From: Pseudomonas aylmerensis
GTDB taxonomy: Bacteria > Pseudomonadota > Gammaproteobacteria > Pseudomonadales > Pseudomonadaceae
Assembly (NCBI RefSeq): GCF_001702265.1
Contig: NZ_MAUE01000023.1
Span: forward strand, 101,838 to 165,837
Reading direction: 5' to 3'
DNA length: 64,000 bases
Each line of letters begins with the position of its first letter. Position 1 is the stretch's first letter. Below, in pieces: positions 7,914 to 16,784 of this stretch. The position numbers and the translations under genes were made by a program. Below the pieces are notes generated by a model. That model searched no databases. It had not been told where the DNA came from and worked only from the letters and a program-made list of their open reading frames with translations.

Positions 7914-9287
7914 ATGACCAGTACACTCGACCGACTCGCCCGACAACTGCGCGAGTCCGTGCAGGAAGATCCCGCCAACGGCGTGTTCCGCTGCCGCCGC
8001 GACATTTTTACCGACCCTGACCTGTTCGCCCTGGAGATGAAGCACATCTTCGAAGGCGGTTGGCTCTACCTGGCCCATGAGAGCCAGGTGCCCGAGATCA
8101 ACGACTACTTTACCACCTGGATCGGGCGCCAGCCGGTGGTCATCACCCGTGACAAGCACGGCAGCCTGCATGGCCTGGTCAACGCCTGTGCGCATCGTGG
8201 CGCCATGTTGTGCCGGCGCAAGCAAGGCAACAAGGGCTCGTTCACGTGCCCGTTCCACGGCTGGACATTCAGCAATGCAGGCAAGCTGCTCAAGGTCAAG
8301 GACGCCAAGACCGGGGCCTACCCCGACAGTTTTGACTGTGATGGCTCGCATGACCTCAAGCGCCTGGCGCGGTTTGAAAACTACCGCGGCTTTCTGTTCG
8401 GCAGCCTCGGCGAGGACGTGCCTGAACTGAGTGACTACCTCGGCGAAACCCGCGTGATCATCGACCAGATGGTCGACCAGGCGCCCTTGGGCCTGGAGGT
8501 GCTGCGCGGCAGCTCGACGTATGTCTACGACGGCAACTGGAAGCTGCAGATCGAGAACGGCGCCGACGGTTACCACGTCAGCTCGGTGCACTGGAATTAC
8601 TCGGCGACCATGGGCCGGCGCAACTACGAGGCCGAGGGCACACGCACCGTCGACGCCAATGGCTGGTCGAAAAGCCTCGGCGGCGTCTACGCCTTCGATC
8701 ACGGGCATATCCTGCTGTGGACACGCCTGCTCAACCCGGACGTGCGCCCGGTGCATGCCCATCGCGAGGCGCTGGCCGAACGCCTCGGCCAGGCGCGTGC
8801 CGACTTTATCGTCGACCAGACCCGCAACCTGTGCCTCTACCCGAATGTGTACCTGATGGACCAGTTCTCGACGCAGATCCGGGTGGTGCGGCCGCTCGCG
8901 GTGGACAAGACCGAAGTGACGATTTATTGCATGGCGCCCATCGGCGAAAGTGCCCAGGAGCGCGCCACGCGTATCCGCCAGTACGAAGATTTCTTCAACG
9001 TCAGCGGCATGGGCACACCGGACGACCTGGAGGAATTCCGCGCCTGCCAGACCGGCTACCAGGGCGCGAGCACCTTGTGGAACGACCTCAGCCGTGGCGC
9101 CAAGCAATGGGTCGAAGGCGCCGATGAAAACGCCAGGGCCATGGGCATGCACCCGCAACTCAGCGGGGTCAAAACCGAAGACGAAGGGTTGTTCGTGCGA
9201 CAGCACGCGCATTGGGCCGCGAGCCTGCAGCGCGCGATCGAACGTGAGCAGCAAGGCCTGATTGCCAGCGACCGGGAGGCGGTGTGA
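7914..9287 (+). CDS. benA: Benzoate 1,2-dioxygenase, large (alpha) subunit
   Basis: 457 aa oxygenase component that, with BenB and BenC, adds O2 to benzoate to form the cis-1,2-dihydrodiol carboxylate. The Rieske [2Fe-2S] ligands are C92-x-H94 and C112-x2-H115. The mononuclear iron site lies in GADGYHVSSVHW, with D218 as the bridging Asp and H221 and H226 as ligands. The sequence pattern and benABCD order match BenA; a toluate (XylX) or halobenzoate enzyme is possible, but the BenR/BenK context favours benzoate. Its TGA shares a base with the benB ATG. Confidence 0.93.
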   Translation: MTSTLDRLARQLRESVQEDPANGVFRCRRDIFTDPDLFALEMKHIFEGGWLYLAHESQVPEINDYFTTWIGRQPVVITRDKHGSLHGLVNACAHRGAMLCRRKQGNKGSFTCPFHGWTFSNAGKLLKVKDAKTGAYPDSFDCDGSHDLKRLARFENYRGFLFGSLGEDVPELSDYLGETRVIIDQMVDQAPLGLEVLRGSSTYVYDGNWKLQIENGADGYHVSSVHWNYSATMGRRNYEAEGTRTVDANGWSKSLGGVYAFDHGHILLWTRLLNPDVRPVHAHREALAERLGQARADFIVDQTRNLCLYPNVYLMDQFSTQIRVVRPLAVDKTEVTIYCMAPIGESAQERATRIRQYEDFFNVSGMGTPDDLEEFRACQTGYQGASTLWNDLSRGAKQWVEGADENARAMGMHPQLSGVKTEDEGLFVRQHAHWAASLQRAIEREQQGLIASDREAV

Positions 9288-9775
9288 TGAGCCTGTCCCG
9301 TGACCGCCTGCTCGACTTTCTCTACCGCGAAGCGCGCTTGCTCGATGACCGTCAGTGGGATGAATGGCTGGCGTGCTATTCACCCAAGGCGGAGTTCTGG
9401 ATGCCGGCCTGGGACGACCACGACACCCTCGTCGAAGACCCGCAACGCGAGATCTCGCTGATCTACTACCCCAGCCGTGACGGCCTCGAAGACCGCATCT
9501 TCCGGATCAAGACCGAGCGCTCCAGCGCCAGTACACCGGAACCGCGCACCGTGCACCTGCTCAGCAACCTCGAAGTGCTGGCCGACGACGGCGCGCAGGT
9601 CGAACTGCGCTTCAACTGGCACACCCTCAGCCATCGCTACAAGACCACCGACAGTTACTTCGGCACCTCGTTCTACCACCTCGATACCCGCGCCGAGCAG
9701 CCGTTGATCACACGCAAAAAAGTCGTGCTGAAAAACGATTACATCCACCAGGTCATCGACATCTACCACATCTGA
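9287..9775 (+). CDS. benB: Benzoate 1,2-dioxygenase, small (beta) subunit
   Basis: 162 aa, normal for the ring-hydroxylating dioxygenase beta subunit, which has a structural role in the alpha3-beta3 oxygenase. The start is FLYREARLLDDRQWDEWLACY and the end is a YHI tail, as in BenB/XylY. The ATG at 9287 overlaps the benA stop (TGATG) with GGGAGG upstream; a GTG one codon earlier is possible but less well placed. Confidence 0.93.
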   Translation: MSLSRDRLLDFLYREARLLDDRQWDEWLACYSPKAEFWMPAWDDHDTLVEDPQREISLIYYPSRDGLEDRIFRIKTERSSASTPEPRTVHLLSNLEVLADDGAQVELRFNWHTLSHRYKTTDSYFGTSFYHLDTRAEQPLITRKKVVLKNDYIHQVIDIYHI

Positions 9776-9785
9776 GGACACCGCC

Positions 9786-10808
9786 ATGACGTATGCCATT
9801 GCCCTGAACTTCGAAGATGGGGTCACGCGTTTCATCGACTGCAAGGCGGGTGAGAAGGTGCTCGATGCTGCCTTCCGCCAACGCATCAACCTGCCCATGG
9901 ACTGCTCGGACGGCGTGTGCGGCACCTGTAAATGCCACTGCGAAACCGGCGCCTATGACTTGGGCGACGACTACATCGACGACGCCCTGAGCGAAGACGA
10001 GGCGCAGCAGCGCCAGGTGCTGACCTGCCAGATGGTGCCGCAGTCCGATTGCGTGATTGCCGTGCCGCTGCCGTCCAGCGCCTGCAAGACCGGCACCACC
10101 GCATTTGCCGCGACGCTGACCGGCATTACCCGCCACGCCGATGCGGCGCTGGAGGTGCGTTTCGAACTGGATCAGGCCCCGGTGTTCCTGCCCGGCCAGT
10201 ACGTGAACATCGGCGTGCCCGACAGCGGCCAGACGCGTGCGTATTCGTTCAGCAGCCGCCCCGGTGAGACCGGTGCGAGTTTTCTGATCAAGCACGTGCC
10301 GGGCGGTTTGATGAGCGGCTGGCTGCAGCGCGCGCAACCGGGCGACAGCGTGACCATGACCGGCCCGCTGGGCAGTTTCTACCTGCGCGAAGTGGCGCGG
10401 CCGTTGCTGTTGCTGGCCGGCGGCACCGGCCTGGCGCCGTTGCTGTCGATGCTCGAAGTGCTTGCGCAGCGCCAGGAAACCCGCCCGATCACGCTGGTCT
10501 ACGGGGTCACACGCGACCAGGATCTCGTCATGGTCGAGGCACTGCAGGCGTTTGCCGCACGGCTGCCGAGCTTCAACTTCATCACCTGCGTGGCCGACCC
10601 GCAGACCGCACATCCATGCCAGGGTTATGTCACCCAGCACATGGCCAGCGAAGTACTCAACGACGGTGATGTCGACGTGTACCTGTGCGGGCCGCCGCCG
10701 ATGGTTGATGCCGTGCGCCAGCACTTCAAGACGCAGGGCGTGAGCCCTGCGAGCTTCCACTACGAAAAATTCACCCCCAACGTCAGCGCCAGCTGCGATG
10801 CCGCCTGA
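9786..10808 (+). CDS. benC: Benzoate 1,2-dioxygenase electron-transfer component (reductase)
   Basis: 340 aa NADH:ferredoxin reductase that feeds electrons to BenAB. A plant-type [2Fe-2S] ferredoxin domain comes first, with ligands C40, C45, C48 and C81. Then comes an FAD domain (RAYSFSSRPGE) and an NAD-binding domain (LLLAGGTGLAPLLS, CGPPPMVDAV). It starts 10 nt after benB and is followed 10 nt later by benD, so it belongs to the same transcript. Confidence 0.93.
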   Translation: MTYAIALNFEDGVTRFIDCKAGEKVLDAAFRQRINLPMDCSDGVCGTCKCHCETGAYDLGDDYIDDALSEDEAQQRQVLTCQMVPQSDCVIAVPLPSSACKTGTTAFAATLTGITRHADAALEVRFELDQAPVFLPGQYVNIGVPDSGQTRAYSFSSRPGETGASFLIKHVPGGLMSGWLQRAQPGDSVTMTGPLGSFYLREVARPLLLLAGGTGLAPLLSMLEVLAQRQETRPITLVYGVTRDQDLVMVEALQAFAARLPSFNFITCVADPQTAHPCQGYVTQHMASEVLNDGDVDVYLCGPPPMVDAVRQHFKTQGVSPASFHYEKFTPNVSASCDAA

Positions 10809-10818
10809 GGACATACGC

Positions 10819-11580
10819 ATGACTTCACGTTTCACAGACAAGGTCGCGCTGGTCACCGGCGCGGCCCAGGGCATTGGCCGCCGTGTTGCCGAGCGTTTGC
10901 TGGAGGAGGGCGCCTGGCTGGTGGCGGTGGATCGCTCGGAACTCGTGCATGAGTTGCAGCATGAGCGCGCGCTGCTGCTCACCGCCGACCTCGAACAGCA
11001 CGCCGAATGCGCGCGGGTGATGGCCGCCGCCAAGGCGCGGTTCGGGCGCCTCGACATTCTGGTCAACAACGTCGGCGGGACCATCTGGGCCAAGCCGTTC
11101 GAGCACTACGCCGAGAGCGAAATCGAAGCCGAAGTGCGCCGTTCATTGTTCCCGACGTTGTGGTGCTGCCATTGCGTGCTGCCCTACATGTTGGCGCAGG
11201 GCAGCGGCGCCATCGTCAATGTGTCTTCGGTGGCCACCCGTGGGCTCAATCGCGTGCCGTACGGCGCGGCCAAGGGCGGGGTGAATGCACTGACTGCCTG
11301 CCTGGCCCTGGAAACCGCCGGCAGCGGCATCCGCGTCAATGCTACCGCGCCCGGCGGCACCGAGGCGCCGCCACGGCGTATCCCGCGCAACAGCCAGCCA
11401 CAGAGCGAGCAGGAGCGCCTGTGGTATCAGCAGATCGTCGACCAGACTCTCGACAGCAGCCCGATGAAGCGCTACGGCAGCATCGACGAACAGGCTGGCG
11501 CGATTCTGTTCCTGGCCTCCGACGAGGCGTCCTACATCACCGGCGTAACCCTGCCGGTAGGGGGTGGCGACCTCGGCTGA
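10819..11580 (+). CDS. benD: cis-Dihydroxybenzoate (dihydrodiol) dehydrogenase
   Basis: 253 aa SDR enzyme that oxidises and decarboxylates the BenABC product to catechol, reducing NAD+. TGAAQGIG at 14-20 binds the cofactor, and Y148-x3-K152 (YGAAK) is the catalytic pair after a conserved Ser in NVSS. GAGGACATACGC precedes the ATG at 10819; an upstream in-frame ATG overlapping benC is less likely. Length and motifs match BenD of P. putida. Confidence 0.93.
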   Translation: MTSRFTDKVALVTGAAQGIGRRVAERLLEEGAWLVAVDRSELVHELQHERALLLTADLEQHAECARVMAAAKARFGRLDILVNNVGGTIWAKPFEHYAESEIEAEVRRSLFPTLWCCHCVLPYMLAQGSGAIVNVSSVATRGLNRVPYGAAKGGVNALTACLALETAGSGIRVNATAPGGTEAPPRRIPRNSQPQSEQERLWYQQIVDQTLDSSPMKRYGSIDEQAGAILFLASDEASYITGVTLPVGGGDLG

Positions 11581-11625
11581 CCGCCCGCTTTCACCTGCGT
11601 GTTCCACCTGCAGACATTGACTCAC

Positions 11626-11636
11626 AACAACAATAA
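11626..11636 (+). promoter_or_regulatory. Crc/Hfq CA motif in the benK leader
   Basis: AACAACAATAA matches an extended AANAANAA motif and lies just 5' of the AAAGAGAG ribosome-binding region of benK. The identical 11-mer occurs before the porin gene. Confidence 0.55.
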
Positions 11637-11649
11637 AGAGAGCACTGCC

Positions 11650-12984
11650 ATGCGTACCCATGATGTCCATTCGATAATTGATAATGCCCCGTTCAACCGC
11701 TTTCACTGGCTGATCGTGAGCCTGTGTGCGGTGCTGTTGATCTTTGACGGCTATGACTTGTTTATCTACGGTGTGGTCCTGCCGTCGATCATGCGTGAGT
11801 GGGGGCTCACCCCCTTGCAGGCCGGCGCCCTGGGCAGCTATGCGCTGTTCGGCATGATGTTCGGTGCGTTGATCTTCGGCACCCTGGCGGACCGCTTCGG
11901 CCGCAAGAAAGGCATCGTGTTCTGCTTTGCGTTGTTCAGCATCGCCACCGTGATCAACGGCTTCGCCAGCAGCCCGACCGAGTTCGGGATCTGCCGGTTT
12001 ATCGCCGGGCTCGGTTGTGGCGGGCTGATGCCCAATGCCGCCGCGCTGATCAACGAATATGCACCGAAAAAAGTTCGCAGTACCTTGATGGCCTTCATGT
12101 TCAGCGGCTACTCCCTGGGCGGCATGCTCGCGGCGAGCGTGGGGATTTTCATGCTGCCGGCCTATGGCTGGTCGTCGATGTTTTTTGTCGCCGTCATCCC
12201 GCTGCTGTTGCTGCCGTTGGTGGTGTACTGGCTGCCGGAATCGATTGGTTTCCTGATCCGCCAGGGCCGCACGGACCAGGCACGGGCACTGCTCGCGCGG
12301 CTGTCGCCGGGCACGCCGATCAATGCCGACGACGAGTTGGTCATCGCGGACATCAAGGGCAAGGGCGCCTCGGTGGTGGAGTTGTTCCGCCACGGCCTGG
12401 CGGTGCGCACGGCAATGATCTGGACCGCGTTTTTCTGCTGCCTGCTGATGGTCTATGCGCTGAGTTCATGGCTGCCCAAACTGATGGCCGGCGCCGGCTA
12501 CAGCCTCGGGTCGAGCCTGTCGTTCCTGGTGGCGCTGAACCTGGGCGGCATGGCGGGCGCGTTGATCGGCGGGCGCCTGGGTGATCGTCTCAACCTGGTG
12601 ACCGTGACCATCGGCTTCTTTATCGCCGGGGTGTTCTCGATCAGCCTGCTGGGCATCAACAGCCCGATGCCGGTGCTCTACCTGCTGATCTTCATCGCGG
12701 GCGCGACCACCATCGGCACGCAAATCCTGCTGTATGCCGGGGCGGCGCAATTGTATGGCTTGTCTATCCGCGCGACCGGCCTGGGCTGGGCGTCCGGCAT
12801 CGGTCGCAACGGTGCCATCGTCGGCCCGCTGCTGGGCGGTGCGCTGATGGCGATTGAACTGCCGCTGCAGCTGAACTTCATGGCCTTTGCGATTCCCGGT
12901 GCCATCGCCGCATTGGCGATGACCGTGTTTGCCCTGAATGAGCGGCGCACCCGTGTCGTCTTGCCGACCGCCCAGGCGCTGTGA
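11650..12984 (+). CDS. benK: Benzoate/aromatic acid:H+ symporter (MFS)
   Basis: 444 aa inner-membrane transporter of the aromatic acid:H+ symporter (AAHS) family, with about 12 membrane helices and a central loop near residues 200-240. The first helix carries DGYDLFIYGVVLPS, the acid-bearing AAHS motif, and the loop between helices 2 and 3 has FGTLADRFGRKKG, the MFS signature. The start at 11650 follows AAAGAGAG. Position after benD identifies it as the benzoate importer. Confidence 0.9.
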   Translation: MRTHDVHSIIDNAPFNRFHWLIVSLCAVLLIFDGYDLFIYGVVLPSIMREWGLTPLQAGALGSYALFGMMFGALIFGTLADRFGRKKGIVFCFALFSIATVINGFASSPTEFGICRFIAGLGCGGLMPNAAALINEYAPKKVRSTLMAFMFSGYSLGGMLAASVGIFMLPAYGWSSMFFVAVIPLLLLPLVVYWLPESIGFLIRQGRTDQARALLARLSPGTPINADDELVIADIKGKGASVVELFRHGLAVRTAMIWTAFFCCLLMVYALSSWLPKLMAGAGYSLGSSLSFLVALNLGGMAGALIGGRLGDRLNLVTVTIGFFIAGVFSISLLGINSPMPVLYLLIFIAGATTIGTQILLYAGAAQLYGLSIRATGLGWASGIGRNGAIVGPLLGGALMAIELPLQLNFMAFAIPGAIAALAMTVFALNERRTRVVLPTAQAL

Positions 12985-13001
12985 CCTGCCGAACCGTCGA
13001 T

Positions 13002-13012
13002 AACAACAATAA
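13002..13012 (+). promoter_or_regulatory. Crc/Hfq CA motif in the benF-like porin leader
   Basis: AACAACAATAA, identical to the benK site, lies just upstream of the GAAGAG ribosome-binding region of the porin. Confidence 0.55.
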
Positions 13013-13026
13013 CGAAGAGCAACGAC

Positions 13027-14274
13027 ATGCACACACAACGTATCTGGCTCGCCCTGTTGGGCGTGCCCCTTGCGGCGACGGCTGACGAGGGTGGTTTTTT
13101 CAAGGACTCGACGGCCACCCTGCAGGCCCGCAACTATTACTTCAGCCGCGACTTCTCCGACATCGTCGGGGCCAATCGGCAATCGCGGGCCGAGGAGTGG
13201 GGCCAGGGCTTCATCCTCACTTACAAGTCCGGCTACACCCCAGGCCCCGTGGGCTTCGGCCTGGATGCGCTGGGCACCCTGGGCCTCAAGCTCGACAGCA
13301 GCCCGGACCGGGTCAATACCGGCTTGCTGCCGGTCAAGGACGATGGCCGCGCCGCCGACGAGTACAGCCGCCTGGGGCTGACCTTCAAGGCGCGGCTGTC
13401 CAACACCGAATTGAAGGTCGGCGAGCTGCAGCCCAACCTGCCAGTGCTGGCCTTCAGCGACATCCGCCTGCTGCCCCCGAGTTACCAGGGCGTGGGCATC
13501 AGCTCCAGCGAGATCAACGGCCTGGCGTTGCAGGCCGGCCACTTGAGCACCACAAGCCTGCGCAACGAGGCGGGTGACGAAAAGATGATCGCCATGCTCG
13601 GCCATGTACCGCAGCGCGGGGCCGAGAGTGATACCTTCAACTACGTGGGCGGCGACTATGCCTTCAACAGCAAGCGCACCAGCGTCAGTTATTGGCACGG
13701 GCAGTTGAAGGACATCTACGCCCAGGATTTCATCGGCCTCAAGCACAGCCAGCCGCTTGGCACCTGGGTACTGGGCGCCAATCTTGGCTATTACACTGCG
13801 CGCGAAGACGGCGACCGGTTGCTCGGCAAGATCGACAACCAGGCGTTTTTCTCGCTGTTGTCGGCCAAGCGCGGCGCGCACACGGTCTATGTGGGTTACC
13901 AAGCGATGTACGGCGACAGCGCTTTTCCGCGCGTCTTCGCCAACATCAGCCCGCTGGGCAACGAGGTGCCGACCTATGAGTTCGCCTACACCGACGAGCG
14001 CTCGTGGCAAGTGCGCTACGACTACGATTTTGCCGCGCTGGGCCTGCCGGGACTGACCACCACCGTGCGCTACATCACCGGCGACAACGTAAAGACCGGT
14101 GCCGGCTACGAGGGCAAGGACCGCGAGCGCGACCTCGACATCGGGTACGCCGTGCAAAGTGGCGTGCTGAGCGGCCTGGGCATCCGCATCCGCAATGTGA
14201 TGGCGCGCTCCAACTACCGCAGCGACATCGATGAGAACCGGCTGATCCTCAGTTACACCTGGAAGCTGCTCTAG
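13027..14274 (+). CDS. benF: OprD-family porin, BenF-like
   Basis: 415 aa outer-membrane channel. A short signal (LALLGVPLAATADEG) precedes the OprD-family start GFFKDSTATLQARNYYFSRD; later come GFGLDALGTLGLKLD and the family end RLILSYTWKLL. It is the last gene of the ben set and probably carries benzoate across the outer membrane. The name is by position and family; OpdK-type vanillate porins look similar. Its TAG stop lies in a CTAG shared with the stop of the convergent DUF2790 gene. Confidence 0.85.
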   Translation: MHTQRIWLALLGVPLAATADEGGFFKDSTATLQARNYYFSRDFSDIVGANRQSRAEEWGQGFILTYKSGYTPGPVGFGLDALGTLGLKLDSSPDRVNTGLLPVKDDGRAADEYSRLGLTFKARLSNTELKVGELQPNLPVLAFSDIRLLPPSYQGVGISSSEINGLALQAGHLSTTSLRNEAGDEKMIAMLGHVPQRGAESDTFNYVGGDYAFNSKRTSVSYWHGQLKDIYAQDFIGLKHSQPLGTWVLGANLGYYTAREDGDRLLGKIDNQAFFSLLSAKRGAHTVYVGYQAMYGDSAFPRVFANISPLGNEVPTYEFAYTDERSWQVRYDYDFAALGLPGLTTTVRYITGDNVKTGAGYEGKDRERDLDIGYAVQSGVLSGLGIRIRNVMARSNYRSDIDENRLILSYTWKLL

Positions 14275-14495
14275 ACGCCGCCCTGGCAGGTGCCCATCAC
14301 GCTGTATTTGAGCGTGTGGCTGACGCCCTGGCTGTCGAGATACACCAGGGTCGCGGGCTCGACCTGGCAACTGCCGGGCACCGCCGTGACGGAAACAATC
14401 TGCTGGATATCCAGCCCCTGGCTGTCATTGCCGCCGGCGGCGAAAGCGCCGGTGGCGGTGAGCAGCAAAGCAACGCCGAGCAATTGAATTTTCAT
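14271..14495 (-). CDS. Small secreted DUF2790-family protein
   Basis: 74 aa with a clear signal peptide (MKIQLLGVALLLTATGAFA). The mature part has two Cys and the DUF2790 pattern VVxVxxxPGSCQVEPATLVYLDSQG followed by HTLKYSVMGTC, so a disulphide is likely. DUF2790 proteins are small Pseudomonas periplasmic proteins of unknown function, some of them copper- or stress-linked. The stop codons of this gene and the porin overlap in opposite directions (14271-14274). Confidence 0.75.
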   Translation of the reverse strand: MKIQLLGVALLLTATGAFAAGGNDSQGLDIQQIVSVTAVPGSCQVEPATLVYLDSQGVSHTLKYSVMGTCQGGV

Positions 14496-14605
14496 GGTGT
14501 CGTCCTCTATCAACAGGCTCCAGTGTAGTGGCTGCAGCGCCGTATTAAAGACAGGAACCGGTAAATGACCCGTACGTATTGCGTAGCAATCAAGGCCCGA
14601 CGCTG

Positions 14606-15541
14606 ATGGACGTGTTCAATGGCATGCGGGTGTTTGTGCAGGTGGTCGACAGTGGCAGCTTCGCGGCGGCGGCAGAGGTGTTGAGCCTCTCCGGCGCGCA
14701 TGTCTCACGTTTGATCGCCGACCTGGAGCAGCACCTGCAGACGCGCCTGCTGCAGCGCACCACCCGGCGCCTGAGCCTGACCGAGTCGGGCGAGCGTTTC
14801 CTGCTGCGCTGTCGCGGCATCCTCGACGACATCCGGGACGCCAGCGCCGAAGCCAGCGGCGCCCACCTCAACCCGCGCGGACGCCTGCGCGTGCACTGCA
14901 TGAGCGGGCTGGGCGTGCTGATCACCCCGCTGATCGCACGCTACAGCGAGCTTCACCCGCAGGTGTCGATGGAACTGAGCTTGTCCCAGCACACCCCCGA
15001 TCCGCTCGAGGAGGGGCATGATGTGGTGATCTCCATCGCCCACGCGCTGCCGGATTCGGCCTTCGTCAGCCAGACCATCGGCCAGCTGTTCAGCGTGCCG
15101 TGCGCAGCGGCCCGTTACCTGGCAAACCATGGCGTGCCCGACCATCCCGGGCAACTGCTGCAACACCGGCGCCTGCACCTGCAGGATTTTCAGGAAGATG
15201 AGTGGCGCTTCCAGGGCGAGGCGGGAGACCTCAGCGTTCCCCCCGGCACAGCCTTCCGGACCAACGTGGCCGACGCCATGGTCAAGGCGACGCAAGAGGG
15301 CATGGGCATCAGCCTGTTGCCGTTCTTCAGCGCTGCCCCGGCCTTGCAGGACGGCTCGCTGCTACGCCTGCTGCCGGATTATCGGCTGCGTGAGCGCACT
15401 ATCTTCGCGGTGCACCCCTCGCGGCGCTTTCTGGACGCCAAGGTGCGCACGTGGGTGACGTTTTTGCAGGCCAGCCTGCCGGCGTTGTTGGCCGAGTACG
15501 TCGGGGTGGTGGAACAACCGGGGCATTGGGCGCCGCGTTGA
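14606..15541 (+). CDS. LysR-family transcriptional regulator
   Basis: 311 aa. The winged helix is at residues 5-62 (GSFAAAAEVLSLSGAHVSRL), with the usual RTTRRLSLTESGE wing, followed by a two-lobed effector domain containing TNVADAMVKATQEGMGISLLP. The ATG at 14606 is preferred to a TTG at 14579 because the family start (MDVFNGMRVFVQVVDSGSF) fits exactly. It stands alone between the DUF2790 gene and the P450, so its target is not obvious. Confidence 0.87.
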   Translation: MDVFNGMRVFVQVVDSGSFAAAAEVLSLSGAHVSRLIADLEQHLQTRLLQRTTRRLSLTESGERFLLRCRGILDDIRDASAEASGAHLNPRGRLRVHCMSGLGVLITPLIARYSELHPQVSMELSLSQHTPDPLEEGHDVVISIAHALPDSAFVSQTIGQLFSVPCAAARYLANHGVPDHPGQLLQHRRLHLQDFQEDEWRFQGEAGDLSVPPGTAFRTNVADAMVKATQEGMGISLLPFFSAAPALQDGSLLRLLPDYRLRERTIFAVHPSRRFLDAKVRTWVTFLQASLPALLAEYVGVVEQPGHWAPR

Positions 15542-15567
15542 TCTCGCGGCCTGAGCTAACCCTGCGA

Positions 15568-16710
15568 TCATCGCTGGGTGTCCCGATCACCATGGAACCT
15601 GGGAATGCGACCATTGAGGGAGGGCAGATACCGCCAGCGAAAAGCACCCACAGACGCGGCTGGCTGTCGGCGCAGCCATGCCGAGACCGCCTCGGCGGCG
15701 ATCGCCAAGGCAAGCGACTGGCCTGGACATTGATGTCTTCCCGCGCCAAAGCTGAAGGTTCGTCGCTGGGTTCGTTCGAGCAAGCAGCGATCGGGTTCCG
15801 GGTTCGCGCCGGGATCCCGGTTGGCTGAGGCGAGCAATAGGAGAACGGTATCGCCGGGCGCCAGTACGTTGCCCTCGATATTGCATTGCTGGGTGACGAA
15901 TCGCCGGGTGTTTTGCACCGGTGAGTCGTAGCGCGCCACTTCTGCCACCAGGTCTGCAACCTGCTGCCCGCCTTCAAGCAGTCCAGGCTCACGATGCAGC
16001 GCCACGAGGCTGTTGCCGATCAAGCCTGCGCTGGCTTCACAGGTCTGTGACAACAGGCCGATCAGGTTGGCGATCAATGCCTCGCGGTCTCTCCAGGCGG
16101 TGGCTGCGCAAGCGCTTTGGACGTGGCTCAGGAAGCGGCTACTGTCATTGGCGTCGCTCAGCAGCGCGCTGAATAATTGCCTGAGTCGAGTCGCCGCGCC
16201 ATGGGCGCTGTCGAGTTGAATGTCGTCGCTCAGGGGCGACAGGCAGGCAACAAAATCCCGCGTCAGCCTTGCGACGTCCTGTAGGTGGCTGGGTGGGAAG
16301 CCTATCAGCGCTGCAATGACGCACACCGGTACGGTGAACATCAATTCATCCAGGTGCTCGACGGGGAGGGTCTCGACCAGGCGTGCCACGAGGCCTGCGA
16401 TGCGTTCTGTCTCGACAGCGACCAACGCCGGTTCGATGGCCATCCTCGGGCACATGTGCTGCGGGCCCTCGTTCATGCGCATCAAGCGAGCGAAAATCAT
16501 CCCCGCGGCGCCTTGCGCAATGGCCGCGGGAACCGGCTCGTCCGGCGGACGCACCCGACAGTCGGGATGCCCCAGGAGGGCGTCGACCGCGCTGGCACTA
16601 CTTGCAATCCATAACCGAAGGTCGGTATCGAAGTACAGCCCACCTTGTCGCCTGAGGCAGGCGTAATAAGGGTAGGGATCGGCATGGGTTGCGGCTTCAA
16701 AAGGCGTCAT
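15568..16710 (-). CDS. Cytochrome P450
   Basis: 380 aa soluble bacterial P450. The heme-thiolate loop is FSFGAGRHQCPGQ with the ligand Cys near residue 335, and the K-helix ExxR is EVAR. The I-helix reads LLSQTCEASAGLIGN: the acid is kept, but the usual acid-Thr pair (E/D-T) is E-A-S, so the normal proton-relay Thr is missing. The ATG at 16710 has CAGGA upstream; an in-frame GTG at 16728 is an alternative. No ferredoxin or reductase lies nearby. It is divergent from an ArsR-type regulator 75 nt away. The substrate is unknown. Confidence 0.88.
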   Translation of the reverse strand: MTPFEAATHADPYPYYACLRRQGGLYFDTDLRLWIASSASAVDALLGHPDCRVRPPDEPVPAAIAQGAAGMIFARLMRMNEGPQHMCPRMAIEPALVAVETERIAGLVARLVETLPVEHLDELMFTVPVCVIAALIGFPPSHLQDVARLTRDFVACLSPLSDDIQLDSAHGAATRLRQLFSALLSDANDSSRFLSHVQSACAATAWRDREALIANLIGLLSQTCEASAGLIGNSLVALHREPGLLEGGQQVADLVAEVARYDSPVQNTRRFVTQQCNIEGNVLAPGDTVLLLLASANRDPGANPEPDRCLLERTQRRTFSFGAGRHQCPGQSLALAIAAEAVSAWLRRQPAASVGAFRWRYLPSLNGRIPRFHGDRDTQR

Positions 16711-16784
16711 TCCTGGAGTCCTGTTCACAAAGAACGGCTACTATCGAACACCTTTCATGCCGACGATTCGCTCAGGAACGAAAT

